From NCBI RefSeq assembly GCF_000332095.2, contig NZ_KI913949.1:4239048-4303047 (forward strand): a stretch of DNA of 64,000 bases, read 5' to 3'. How positions within the stretch are numbered: the first letter of the stretch is position 1; the number at the start of each line of letters is the position of its first letter. This document shows, piece after piece, positions 1 to 8,467 of the stretch. A program made the translations under genes and the position numbers. This DNA comes from Leptolyngbya sp. PCC 6406. GTDB taxonomy: Bacteria > Cyanobacteriota > Cyanobacteriia > Phormidesmidales > Phormidesmidaceae. The notes under the pieces were generated by a model that worked only from the letters and a program-made list of their open reading frames with translations, was not told the DNA's origin and did no database searches.

Positions 1-415
1 ATAACAACAGTAACTGGAAGGTCAAGTACTGCTTTTCACTGAGATGGGTGAGAAGGGTAGTTTGGTAGAATGTAGGGAACATATTTGGTTGGGGGAGCTG
101 TACTGAGGCTCCCTTTTTTTTGTCCCCTCCATTATCTCAAAACCCTGTACCGTATGACGTTGAGTGCCCTTGTCACCCGTTAAGGTTCTTGGCATGACAT
201 CCTTACGGTGCATTGCTTCGCCCACGCGAAGCAATGCACCGTAAGGCACTCACAAAGGCGGAGTTGACAGACCACTAGTCTCGCAGGGCGTAAATCAGCC
301 CACTATTGTCGCACCAGCCCAACATTTTCCGGTCCCCTCTCCCCGTGGGAGAGGGCTAGGGTGAGGGGCCGAGTGGGCCACGATAGAACGGTCAGGGTAT
401 TTCCGCCGTCCAGTA
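1..415. other. Intergenic region with palindromic repeats, no gene
   Basis: No convincing coding sequence. It holds a perfect 20-bp inverted repeat at 201-220/227-246 with a 6-nt loop. At 263-278 lies a 16-bp sequence matching the terminal repeat of the MITE-like element at 19465-19612. A G/C-rich hairpin at about 333-367 (CCCTCTCCC / GGGAGAGGG) resembles a common dispersed bacterial repeat. The short open frames here read through the palindromes and have no recognisable protein features. Confidence 0.6.
201..246. repeat. Perfect 20-bp inverted repeat (hairpin)
   Basis: The arms 201-220 and 227-246 are exact reverse complements around the loop CCCACG. The arms contain GGTGCATTGCTTCG and its complement. 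No T-run follows on either strand, so it looks like a dispersed palindromic repeat rather than an intrinsic terminator. Confidence 0.75.
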
Positions 416-1486
416 CTAGAGAGAAACGTCATTTTCCCCGGCCTGAGCCAAAATCGTGCGATGGCGAGGACTATTGCGGATCACCTGGGGTGTCGAGAAG
501 CCCGCCGCCACCAGAGCGGCAGCAAAGTCCACCGAAAAATACTCATCTAAATAGGGCTCAGTACTTTTCAGCAGCGTCAGGACAAAGGGGGGCATCTTGG
601 CGAAGGTGTCGGACTGGGGATCCATGTCCATGATGGCGAAGTGGCCACCAGGGCGCAGCAGGCGACGGGCTTCGCGAATGATTGAGATCGCGGCAGTCTT
701 GGGCAATTCGTGGAACATCAGGCAGGCGGAGACTAGGTCAAAACTGCCCGCTGGCAATCCTGTGGCTTCGGCAGCGGCATGGTGCCAGGTGATGGGGGAG
801 GAGTCAAGGGGGGCAAGTTTTGCGGTTGGGGGGTTGAATTCAAGGGGGTTTGAGACGTGGTTTTGAGCGTGGTTTTGGGCCTGCTCTTGGGCGCGGTATT
901 GGGCCACGGCCAGGAAATAGGGGGACAGATCAATCCCCGTAAGGTGAGCGGCAGGAAAAGTGGCCTGGAGGGTTTCTGTGCTCATGCCCACGCCGCAGCC
1001 CAGATCTGCAATAGCTCTGACGGGCTGGGGAGCATCCCGCAGGTGGGTCTGGAGAACATCATGGTAACTCTGGCGGAGGCGACTATCCCCCGCTGCTCCC
1101 GCCTCCGGCCAGATGCGGGCATGGACGGCTTTGGCGGCAACTTCTACCTCCAGGGCGGGGAGCCAGCCTAGGTTCCCCTCAGGGTAAGCATGGAAGCTGG
1201 TGACGTAGTAGTTGGGGTAAGCCAGTTCTGGATTTTGCACCGCCGCCAAGGTGTCGGCCCAAGCGGGGTCAAATTCGGCATCGGTCTGGCGCGATCGCAA
1301 CTGCTTCACTTCATCGCGCCAGTAGACCCCAATGGATTCGGCCCGGTCCATCATCATCGTGCGGGCGCGACTCTTGGCCAGATCTGCCAGGGGTTTAATG
1401 GCTAAGACCCCATTCACCAAACCATTCATCGTCCGAGAAACCAGGGAAGGTGAGATCGCAGGGGTAACCATAGGGATTGGGAGCAA
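416..1486 (-). CDS. Class I SAM-dependent methyltransferase
   Basis: Predicted cytosolic S-adenosylmethionine-dependent methyltransferase with unknown acceptor. Rossmann motif I is DLGCGVG at residues 161-167, the acidic residue that binds the ribose of SAM is in GIDLSP (about D186), and later motifs DLVSACLMFHELP and LLRPGGHFAIMDMD are typical of UbiE/COQ5-like enzymes. A roughly 150-residue N-terminal extension precedes the SAM domain. A Gln/Asn/Ala-rich insert follows motif I and is probably a loop. The first residues are not clearly fixed: Met1 and Met6 are both possible. It stands alone, with a three-fold 20-bp direct repeat just upstream at 1535-1590. The family is clear; the substrate is not. 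Confidence 0.88.
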   Translation of the reverse strand: MLPIPMVTPAISPSLVSRTMNGLVNGVLAIKPLADLAKSRARTMMMDRAESIGVYWRDEVKQLRSRQTDAEFDPAWADTLAAVQNPELAYPNYYVTSFHAYPEGNLGWLPALEVEVAAKAVHARIWPEAGAAGDSRLRQSYHDVLQTHLRDAPQPVRAIADLGCGVGMSTETLQATFPAAHLTGIDLSPYFLAVAQYRAQEQAQNHAQNHVSNPLEFNPPTAKLAPLDSSPITWHHAAAEATGLPAGSFDLVSACLMFHELPKTAAISIIREARRLLRPGGHFAIMDMDPQSDTFAKMPPFVLTLLKSTEPYLDEYFSVDFAAALVAAGFSTPQVIRNSPRHRTILAQAGENDVSL

Positions 1487-1534
1487 GGGGTTGAGGACAG
1501 GGGTAACGGAACACAGGAAATTTGTAAGAGTTCT

Positions 1535-1590
1535 TTCAAGACCTAAAGATCTTCTTCAAGACTTAAAGATCTTCTTCAAGACTTAAAAAG
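1535..1590. repeat. Tandem 20-bp direct repeat (2.8 copies) upstream of the methyltransferase
   Basis: The unit TTCAAGACTTAAAGATCTTC occurs at 1535, 1555 and (partial) 1575. The first copy has one base change. It lies 50-100 bp upstream of the methyltransferase start on the minus strand and about 100 bp upstream of the plus-strand gene at 1691. The 20-bp period is close to two helical turns, so a regulatory binding site is possible but unproven. Confidence 0.7.
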
Positions 1591-1690
1591 CGCAACAATT
1601 TCTGTCTATGGCACCATACCTTCGGTAAGTTGAAGGCACAGGAATCCAAGGTGGATGGTTCTGCACACCCTAGCCTAGCAAAGGGGCTCC

Positions 1691-2530
1691 ATGGTTCACA
1701 CTGACTTGCGGCATCATGCTCCCCCCTTAATGGCGGTGGATCGCAACCAGGTGCAGTTGGCACTCGCGATCGCAGATGACGGGATGGTGCGATCGCTATT
1801 GACAGACTGTACCCCGGCCATCGTGCGTCCCCAGCAACTGGGGACAGTGCGGATTACCCTGGGCGTGCCTCTGGAGGGCACGCCAACCCTGATCGACGGT
1901 GTCCTGGATTACGAGCAAATCTGGTGTGGATTAGCGGAGTCGCCCCCCGATAGCCAGCGCATGACAGCGCGCGATTACCAAGCCCTAACCCGCTGCCAAG
2001 GCAAGCTGCAAACCCTAGGGTTTCGACTGAGTCTAGCGGAGACCATCGCCCTCCTCAGCCATGGCGGCTTTCAGGAAGTGGAAATTCAGCGGATTCTGCA
2101 ATTGCCCTGGGACGGTTGGCATCGGTCTTGGTGGTATCCCCTCTCACCCCAGGGTCAGAGGGAACTCCCCTTTCAGCGGTGGTTTCGCGCCCGTGCCTAT
2201 GGCGATGGCACCTACACCCTGCAATACCGTGATCACTATTTTCAGGATGCTCCGCCCTACTTTCGGGGCCTATCGCAGCGGGTTCCCATCGCGATCGCAG
2301 TTCCCGGCCAAAGCTTTGGCGATAATCTCAAGCTACTGCGGGAGGCACAGCACAGCCTCCAAAGCGATCACGCCCTCCTTCTAGCAGCATCCCTATCTCC
2401 ATTAGAAGAAGAGGGCTTTATCCGCCAGGGCATCAGCCTCTATGCCTTGCAATCTCCCCTTGCGGCAGAGTCCGTTCTCTGCGATCGCTGCTTCCGTGTT
2501 ACTACGGTTTCAACAGTTAAGGAAGATTGA
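1691..2530 (+). CDS. Conserved hypothetical protein
   Basis: A 279-residue soluble protein without a recognised domain. It has several Trp/Tyr-rich stretches in the middle and no signal peptide or membrane segment. Codon use and the GCGATCGC octamers match the neighbours, so it looks like a genuine cyanobacterial gene. Met1 is followed by a second possible start at Met14. It precedes the histidine kinase gene by about 100 bp on the same strand and may be co-transcribed. No function is proposed. Confidence 0.75.
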   Translation: MVHTDLRHHAPPLMAVDRNQVQLALAIADDGMVRSLLTDCTPAIVRPQQLGTVRITLGVPLEGTPTLIDGVLDYEQIWCGLAESPPDSQRMTARDYQALTRCQGKLQTLGFRLSLAETIALLSHGGFQEVEIQRILQLPWDGWHRSWWYPLSPQGQRELPFQRWFRARAYGDGTYTLQYRDHYFQDAPPYFRGLSQRVPIAIAVPGQSFGDNLKLLREAQHSLQSDHALLLAASLSPLEEEGFIRQGISLYALQSPLAAESVLCDRCFRVTTVSTVKED

Positions 2531-2634
2531 GAGATTCGCCACTTTAGGGGCATGTCCTTAGGAAATGGGGCCAAAATAGAGCCGTGCTTCCCTTGTCCGC
2601 CCGCGCCCATTGGCTGCCAGTAGAGTGACATTAC

Positions 2635-4023
2635 ATGCCCTCTTCCAGACGGATCACCGTTTCAGTCGCCAGTCCAGAAACCGTTCATGGAACCTTGCCC
2701 CACCTTGGCGTTGCACTCCCCCAAGGCCAAACCATGACCCCTGACCAGAGGGAAGCACTATCAGGCAGAGACTGGGCAACTCCAGTTATGGACCCAGATC
2801 CCCACAACAGCCCCATGGACCATGGGGCTGACAACCTAGCTGACAAGGTGGTAGCAGCCCCCAGAATTGCAGCGCAGCAACAACCGGACCCGCTAGAGCA
2901 AAAACAACTAGAGGATGCCATCGCCGAGCTAGGGACAGTCTTGCCCAACTATAGCCTCGGAGCCTTTTGGCAAAGCCAGGAGAACGCGCCCATGGTGGTG
3001 TGGTGGCCGCAAGAGTCTGCGACCGACCTGGGGTCATCGCCTCTGCCATCGGCCCTGCCACAGTTTGACCTGACCCTCAATGCTGACCTGACAGATGAGG
3101 TCACCCTAAGCATTACCGACCTTTTGACAGCCCAGGCGGCCACAATCCTGGCCCCGCCAGAACCTCTGGCCCAGCAGGAGAAGAATGGGACAGAGCCGGC
3201 CAGACCGCTACCCCCTTTGGTCGCCTTGCCCTGGCGGGCGGCGGCCTATCTCTATGGCGGCGGGTGGGTGCGGCCCCAGGGCGGCGGCCTGGGGCTGGTG
3301 GTGCTGGGCACCACCCCCTTGGCTCCTTTAGCCCAGCACTGTCTGCGACAACAGCTTGCCCTGATGCAGGAAGAAGAATGTCCCAGAAAAGAGCTGGACC
3401 CGACCGTTACCTGCCGCGCCCTAGCCCACCAGATTCAAACCCCCCTATCCCTGCTGGAGCTATACATCACCCTGCTGGACCAAGCCCCAGAAACGTGCTC
3501 CGCCAATGTGGTGCAGACCCTCGGACAAGCCATTCACCAGATTCAAGACGCCCTGACCCGATTTTGCACAAGGTCCGCCCCCGACCAGCGAGACTGGCAC
3601 GATCTGCGTCCAATAGTACTGACGGTGGTGCAGAGCCTAAATCCCTGGGTAGAGACCCAGGGAGTCCAGGTACAAATCCCCGAAGAAGCGTTGACCCTGT
3701 GGTGCGATCGCTGGCAATTGGAGCAGGTCTTCCTGAATATCCTCAACAATGCAGTGCAGTTCAGCCCCCCCCAGGGCACGATTGCCTGTCGTTGGCAGAC
3801 CGTGGCCGAGGGTGTGCTGATCCAGGTGCAAGATCAAGGGCCGGGGCTGGGCGAGGGAGAGCCCCAGCATATCTTTCAGCCCGCCTATTCTCGACGAGAG
3901 GGGGGCAATGGCTTGGGCTTGGCCATTGCCCGTCGTTTTGTCTTGGCCCACCGGGGACATATCTGGGCCGAAGCCCTGCCCATCGGTGGCACTCAAATCA
4001 GTGTTCTTCTGCCCCAATCTTGA
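2635..4023 (+). CDS. Sensor histidine kinase (soluble, two-component)
   Basis: Probably autophosphorylates on a His and passes the phosphate to the response regulator encoded 77 bp downstream. The N-terminal 240 residues are low-complexity and then GAF-like, with no membrane segment. The H-box is ALAHQIQTPLSLL with His at about residue 265. The N-box is NILNNAVQF (about 368), the G1 box is DQGPGLGEG (about 400) and the G2 box is GNGLGLAIARR (about 424), which together form a complete HATPase domain. The start may lie further in, since the first 70 residues are poorly structured and contain further Met codons. The input signal is unknown. Confidence 0.9.
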   Translation: MPSSRRITVSVASPETVHGTLPHLGVALPQGQTMTPDQREALSGRDWATPVMDPDPHNSPMDHGADNLADKVVAAPRIAAQQQPDPLEQKQLEDAIAELGTVLPNYSLGAFWQSQENAPMVVWWPQESATDLGSSPLPSALPQFDLTLNADLTDEVTLSITDLLTAQAATILAPPEPLAQQEKNGTEPARPLPPLVALPWRAAAYLYGGGWVRPQGGGLGLVVLGTTPLAPLAQHCLRQQLALMQEEECPRKELDPTVTCRALAHQIQTPLSLLELYITLLDQAPETCSANVVQTLGQAIHQIQDALTRFCTRSAPDQRDWHDLRPIVLTVVQSLNPWVETQGVQVQIPEEALTLWCDRWQLEQVFLNILNNAVQFSPPQGTIACRWQTVAEGVLIQVQDQGPGLGEGEPQHIFQPAYSRREGGNGLGLAIARRFVLAHRGHIWAEALPIGGTQISVLLPQS

Positions 4024-4100
4024 ATCCAATTGGGGCTTTTAGGGGATTACCCCTCAGTTGCATCTACTATCAGATTGCCATCTCGTACAGGAAGACTACC

Positions 4101-4796
4101 GTGACCCTTCACCCTGTGCCCATCTCTAGCACCCCTTCCCAAACCATTTCCGTGCTGCTGGTGGATGACAACCCCAGCTTTCGCCATGGTCTGCAAGCCC
4201 TGCTAGACTTCTACAGCGGTAACGGTCCTAGCCGCTATCAGGTCGTGGGACAGGCAACCTCTGTAGAGCAGGCGGTGAAACTAACCATAGAGCAGTCCCC
4301 TACCCTGGTCTTGCTAGATATGGAGCTGGGCCAGAGCAGTGGCTTGACGTTTTTGCAAACCCGCCCTAAGGGAAATGAGCGGGTGCTGGTATTGAGTGCC
4401 CACCGGGAGGACGAATGGGTCTTCCGGGCGATGCAGGCAGGGGCCAGTGGTTATCTGTTCAAAACCCACTTGGCGGAGCGGCTCTGGCCCGCCATTACAA
4501 CAGTGCTGAAGGATCAGATATACCTATCACCGGAGGTGGCCACAGGCTTTTTTCGTCTGTTTCAGTTCTATAACGGTGGGGCGCTGACAACGGCGACCAT
4601 CCCCCTAACGGAGCGGGAGCAGGAGGTGCTGCACTGGTTGGTGCAGGGGGCGTCTAATAATGCGATCGCGCAACGCCTCCACATCACCGTGGCCACGGTC
4701 AAGGCCCACCTCACCGCCATCTTTGAAAAGCTAGAGGTCAGCAGTCGCACCCAGGCCATTGTCAAAGCCCTGAAGCTGGGGCTAGTGGCAGCTTAA
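4101..4796 (+). CDS. NarL/FixJ-family response regulator
   Basis: Transcription regulator of 231 residues, likely the partner of the upstream kinase. The receiver domain begins at SVLLVDDNPSF, and the phospho-accepting Asp is in VLLDMELG (about D73). The C-terminal LuxR-type helix-turn-helix is recognisable from LTEREQEVLHWLVQG and from IAQRLHITVATVKAHL. A much longer open frame extends upstream through the kinase gene. The GTG at 4101, preceded by a GGAAG about 8 bases away, gives a protein of normal family length, so I chose that start. Target genes are unknown. Confidence 0.88.
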   Translation: MTLHPVPISSTPSQTISVLLVDDNPSFRHGLQALLDFYSGNGPSRYQVVGQATSVEQAVKLTIEQSPTLVLLDMELGQSSGLTFLQTRPKGNERVLVLSAHREDEWVFRAMQAGASGYLFKTHLAERLWPAITTVLKDQIYLSPEVATGFFRLFQFYNGGALTTATIPLTEREQEVLHWLVQGASNNAIAQRLHITVATVKAHLTAIFEKLEVSSRTQAIVKALKLGLVAA

Positions 4797-4910
4797 GCTG
4801 GTCCCTAAAGCTTGCGATCTATGCGATCTTCTATGCGATCTAGAAGGTGCAACCGACCACAACCCTAATCCATTAATTCAAGTTAATTCAAATTAATTCA
4901 AACCGACTGC

Positions 4911-6221
4911 ATGAGTAACCATCTGGCGATTGCCACCGTCACCGCTACCCTGCAACGCACCCTCCAGACGGCGGTCCAGGGAGATGTCGAGGGTGCCCGA
5001 GTCACCACCGTACGCCCCAGTGACATCGGCAACGGCACCCCAGAGACGGGGGTAAATGTCTTTCTATACCAAATTATTACCAACCCCGCCCTGACTAACA
5101 TGGATGCGGCCCCCATCCGGGCCAAGGGCAATCCCGGCAAGCGACAAGCCGCCCTCGATCTCTTCTATATGCTGAGTTTCTACGGTAATGAAAGCGAGTT
5201 GGCCCCCCAGCGCCTATTGGGCAGCGTTGTCAGCACCCTCACCGACCTCCGCAGCATTCCCGCCACCCTGATTCAAGACACCTGCGACGACAGCACCTTG
5301 AGCTTTCTGCGGGACTCAAACCTAGGGGATCAGGTGCAGCAGCTCAATGTCATCCCCATGGATCTGAGCCTAGAAGACTTATCCAAAACCTGGACCGTCT
5401 TTTTCCAAACTCCCTACGTCCTGTCCATTGCCTACAAGGTGATGGTGCTGATGCTAGAGGGGGAAGTGCCCTTCCAGAGGGCTTTGCCAATTCGAGAGCG
5501 CCAAACCGGGGGAACGACACCCTACTTCAAGCAGCCCACTGTGGAGCGGGTGATTGCGGCGGAGGGGCGGCTAGCTCCCATCCACACCACCAGCGATATC
5601 AAAATCCAAGGCCAGTTCCTCAAGGGCCGCGATGGTCAGGGGCCGGCCCAAAGGGGCCATCAAACCCTAGTCCGCATCGGCGATCGAGAAATCATCCCCT
5701 CCACCGTCACCGATACAGAAATTACCCTATCCCTCACCAGCCTGCCCGCCAGCGCCCTGCGAGCAGGCGTCCAGAGCCTCCAAGTGCTCCATCCCCCTAC
5801 TGCCGGGTCGTTGCCCCCTGGTGCCCCAGGCTATGGCCTAGGGGTAGAGTCCAATGCTGCCCCCTTTGTGCTGCGACCGACCCTAGATGCGATCGCGGTG
5901 GAACTCAACGCCACTGACGAAGATGAACCCCGCGCCGGCCAGGTTTCCCTCCAAATCAACCTTCCTGTATATCCCGAACAACGGGTGGTGCTGTTTTTGA
6001 ATGAATGGTCCGTCACCACACCCCAGTCCTATCTCTTTGACAAGGCCGACCCCCGCACCGAACCCACCCAAACCATCACTGTCCCCATTCACCATATTCA
6101 ACCGGGCGAATACCTGGTACGCATTCACGTAGACGGGGCTGAAAGTCAACTCGTTGTGGATGACACCCCCGGCAGCCCCACCGAAAACTGGTTCATCGGC
6201 CCCCGCCTCACCATTCCCTAA
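4911..6221 (+). CDS. DUF4255 / Pvc16-like protein, orphan contractile-injection component
   Basis: The N-terminal 190 residues match the DUF4255 (Pvc16_N) pattern: a short helix with VTATLQRTLQ, then VNVFLYQIITNPALTNMD, then LDLFYMLSFYG and LSKTWTVFFQTPYVLSIAYKV. In extracellular or thylakoid-anchored contractile injection systems this family caps the tail tube or sheath. The C-terminal half (residues 215-436) looks beta-rich, with IPT/TIG-like immunoglobulin folds (IKIQGQFL, VRIGDREI). No sheath, tube, baseplate or AAA-loader genes are in the window. It lies 115 bp after the response regulator and 41 bp before an aldehyde dehydrogenase. Family call fairly sure; role here unknown. Confidence 0.78.
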   Translation: MSNHLAIATVTATLQRTLQTAVQGDVEGARVTTVRPSDIGNGTPETGVNVFLYQIITNPALTNMDAAPIRAKGNPGKRQAALDLFYMLSFYGNESELAPQRLLGSVVSTLTDLRSIPATLIQDTCDDSTLSFLRDSNLGDQVQQLNVIPMDLSLEDLSKTWTVFFQTPYVLSIAYKVMVLMLEGEVPFQRALPIRERQTGGTTPYFKQPTVERVIAAEGRLAPIHTTSDIKIQGQFLKGRDGQGPAQRGHQTLVRIGDREIIPSTVTDTEITLSLTSLPASALRAGVQSLQVLHPPTAGSLPPGAPGYGLGVESNAAPFVLRPTLDAIAVELNATDEDEPRAGQVSLQINLPVYPEQRVVLFLNEWSVTTPQSYLFDKADPRTEPTQTITVPIHHIQPGEYLVRIHVDGAESQLVVDDTPGSPTENWFIGPRLTIP

Positions 6222-6261
6222 ACCCCTATAATGCTCTAGCTAGAATTTAACCTGCCTTGCC

Positions 6262-7662
6262 ATGGCTGATGTCATTGCCGTCATTAACCCTGCCACTGCC
6301 CAGATCCTTCAGGAAATTCCCGTTGATGATGATGCTACGGTTGCCCGGAAGGTAGCCCAGGCGCGCCACGCCCAACCGGGATGGGCGGCCCAGGATCCAG
6401 CAGCGCGAATCGCCGCGATCGCACATTTTCGAGAATTGTTGATCCAGCGATCGGACTCCCTAGCGGCCCTGCTGACCTCGGAAACCGGGAAGCCCATCAC
6501 CCAGGCCAAAAATGAAATCCTAGCCACCCCCCGGCGTCTGGATTTCTTTATAGATAACGCTCTGAAGGTGCTGGCCCCCGAGCGGGTTTATGCCGAGCCC
6601 GCCCCAGCCTTGCCCGGTTGCGCCACCCTAGAGGAGGTCATCGCCTACGATCCCCTGGGAGTGGTGGCGAATATCTCCGCCTGGAATTATCCCTACTTTG
6701 TGGGCACGAATGTTTTTGTACCAGCATTGCTGATGGGCAATGCTGTGCTGTACAAACCCTCAGAGGTGGCTTCCCTAACGGGGTTAGCGATCGCAGATCT
6801 GCTCCACGAGGCGGGTGTCCCTCAGGATGTCTTTATCCCCGTCATTGGTGCGGGGTCAACGGGGGCAGCACTACTAGAGCAGCCCATTGACGGTGTGTTT
6901 TTCACCGGATCCTATGCCACTGGTCAAAAAATCGCGATCGCGGCGGCTCCCAAACTCATCCGAGTCCAACTCGAATTGGGGGGCAAAGACCCCGCCTATG
7001 TCTGCGCCGATGCCGATGTGGCCTTGGCGGCGACCAGCCTTGCCGATGGAGCCTTTTATAACAACGGGCAGAGTTGCTGTGCCGTAGAGCGCATCTATGT
7101 TCATGGAGAGGTATACGACGAGTTTGTGGATCGGTTTGTCGCCATGGTGCAGGGATTCCCACTGGGTGACCCCACCGACCCCAACACCTATCTCGGCCCC
7201 GTCAGTCGCCAGCCCCAGCTTCAGGTGTTGACGGATCAGGTGGCTGATGCCCTCGCCCTGGGCGCACAGCTTTGCTGCGGTGGCCAGCGCCTAGACCGAC
7301 CAGGCTGGTACTTTGCCCCCACGGTGCTGACGGAGGTCACCCACAAAATGATGGTGATGCAAGCGGAAACCTTTGGTCCCGTTCTAGGGATTCAACGGGT
7401 ACCCAATGATGCCACTGCCTTAGCCCTCATGGGGGATACCCCCTATGGGCTGACGGCGGCAGTCTATAGCCGCGATCGAGATCGCGCCATTGGCCTCCTG
7501 CGCCAGCTCCAGAGCGGCAGCGCCTACTGGAACTGTTGCGATCGCGTTAGCCCCTATCTACCCTGGAGCGGTCGTGGCCACTCCGGCCTCGGAGCCACCC
7601 TTTCCCTCGCGGGTCTCTACACCTTTCTCCACCCCCGTGCATGGCACCTCAGGCAGGGATAG
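6262..7662 (+). CDS. NAD(P)-dependent aldehyde dehydrogenase (succinate-semialdehyde type)
   Basis: Oxidises an aldehyde to the acid with NAD(P). The 466-residue length fits the short succinate-semialdehyde dehydrogenase-like branch. The Asn of the oxyanion hole is in ISAWNYPYFVG (about residue 146), the general-base Glu in QLELGGKDP (about 239) and the catalytic Cys in NNGQSCCAVER (C272). The ETFGPVLGIQ motif near residue 370 is also present. The start is an ATG at 6262, 41 bp after the DUF4255 gene. The substrate cannot be read from the sequence. Confidence 0.88.
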   Translation: MADVIAVINPATAQILQEIPVDDDATVARKVAQARHAQPGWAAQDPAARIAAIAHFRELLIQRSDSLAALLTSETGKPITQAKNEILATPRRLDFFIDNALKVLAPERVYAEPAPALPGCATLEEVIAYDPLGVVANISAWNYPYFVGTNVFVPALLMGNAVLYKPSEVASLTGLAIADLLHEAGVPQDVFIPVIGAGSTGAALLEQPIDGVFFTGSYATGQKIAIAAAPKLIRVQLELGGKDPAYVCADADVALAATSLADGAFYNNGQSCCAVERIYVHGEVYDEFVDRFVAMVQGFPLGDPTDPNTYLGPVSRQPQLQVLTDQVADALALGAQLCCGGQRLDRPGWYFAPTVLTEVTHKMMVMQAETFGPVLGIQRVPNDATALALMGDTPYGLTAAVYSRDRDRAIGLLRQLQSGSAYWNCCDRVSPYLPWSGRGHSGLGATLSLAGLYTFLHPRAWHLRQG

Positions 7663-7882
7663 CGGTCGGAATTCTGCGACAACCGTGCACCTCTACAGGG
7701 CTGCAATCGGGATTTCTGTTTTACAGTGGGGGGATGAATTCGGATCTGGATAGAAATCTGGGGCTCCCCTACGGAATGCCGACTCTCAAGGGTGTAGCCA
7801 CCATCAACACCGAATGATCCTTTGGGTCTCTCCCCATACCCTCCGTGATCCATCAGTGCATCCTCACCACCGGTTAACCGCT

Positions 7883-8467
7883 ATGTCTAACGCCTCCCAA
7901 CCTGTGTCTTCCCGACCATCCCAGCATCGTACCCAGTTAGAACTCCTCCACGCTGTCCTAGAGGCCGAGGGACTTTATCCTTGGCAGCCCCACGCCCCCC
8001 AGAATAGAGCCTACTTTGATGCCCTAGAGGCCACCGTAGATGGAGAGGATCTATCCTCTACGGATCTCCAGCGCCACTGGCGGACCTTGTCCCAACAAGC
8101 CAGCCAGCTCTGGAATACCGGAGCAGATTCCCTGGCAACGTTGCTGGCAGGACAGTTTGGCAACCGAATGCCCGCAGGTATTCTGGCCCAGTTGGCGACC
8201 CAGGTAAAGGCGGCAGCGAACCAAAGTGGATCTTTGTTGGACCAACTGGTGATGGCGGTAGAGGATGTATTGACCCAGTGGGATGTGGATGATCTACGGG
8301 TAATTGCTCGTCCCCTAGCCCTAGCAATGCGCGATGGCCATGGGGATGTGGTAGAGGCGACGATTCAGTCTACGGGGACGGCGGATTGGGCTGACCTGTC
8401 GGACCTGGAAAAGGCCCGTTTGGGGCTGGCGATTGCCCGCTATGCCTTTGACCATCTGGATGCCTAA
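7883..8467 (+). CDS. Conserved hypothetical protein
   Basis: A 194-residue, mostly helical soluble protein with no known domain. An in-frame upstream extension to 7814 exists, but the ATG at 7883 opens a Ser/Pro-rich then ordered sequence and is preferred. The C-terminus is well ordered (LSDLEKARLGLAIARYAFDHLDA). Its stop overlaps the end of the convergent TPR gene by 4 bp. Codon use is like the neighbours. No function is proposed. Confidence 0.72.
   Translation: MSNASQPVSSRPSQHRTQLELLHAVLEAEGLYPWQPHAPQNRAYFDALEATVDGEDLSSTDLQRHWRTLSQQASQLWNTGADSLATLLAGQFGNRMPAGILAQLATQVKAAANQSGSLLDQLVMAVEDVLTQWDVDDLRVIARPLALAMRDGHGDVVEATIQSTGTADWADLSDLEKARLGLAIARYAFDHLDA

Noticed and set aside
3264-4100. Long N-terminal extension of the response regulator frame
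   Set aside because: It overlaps the histidine kinase in another frame, is Pro/Arg-rich and precedes a good GTG start at 4101.
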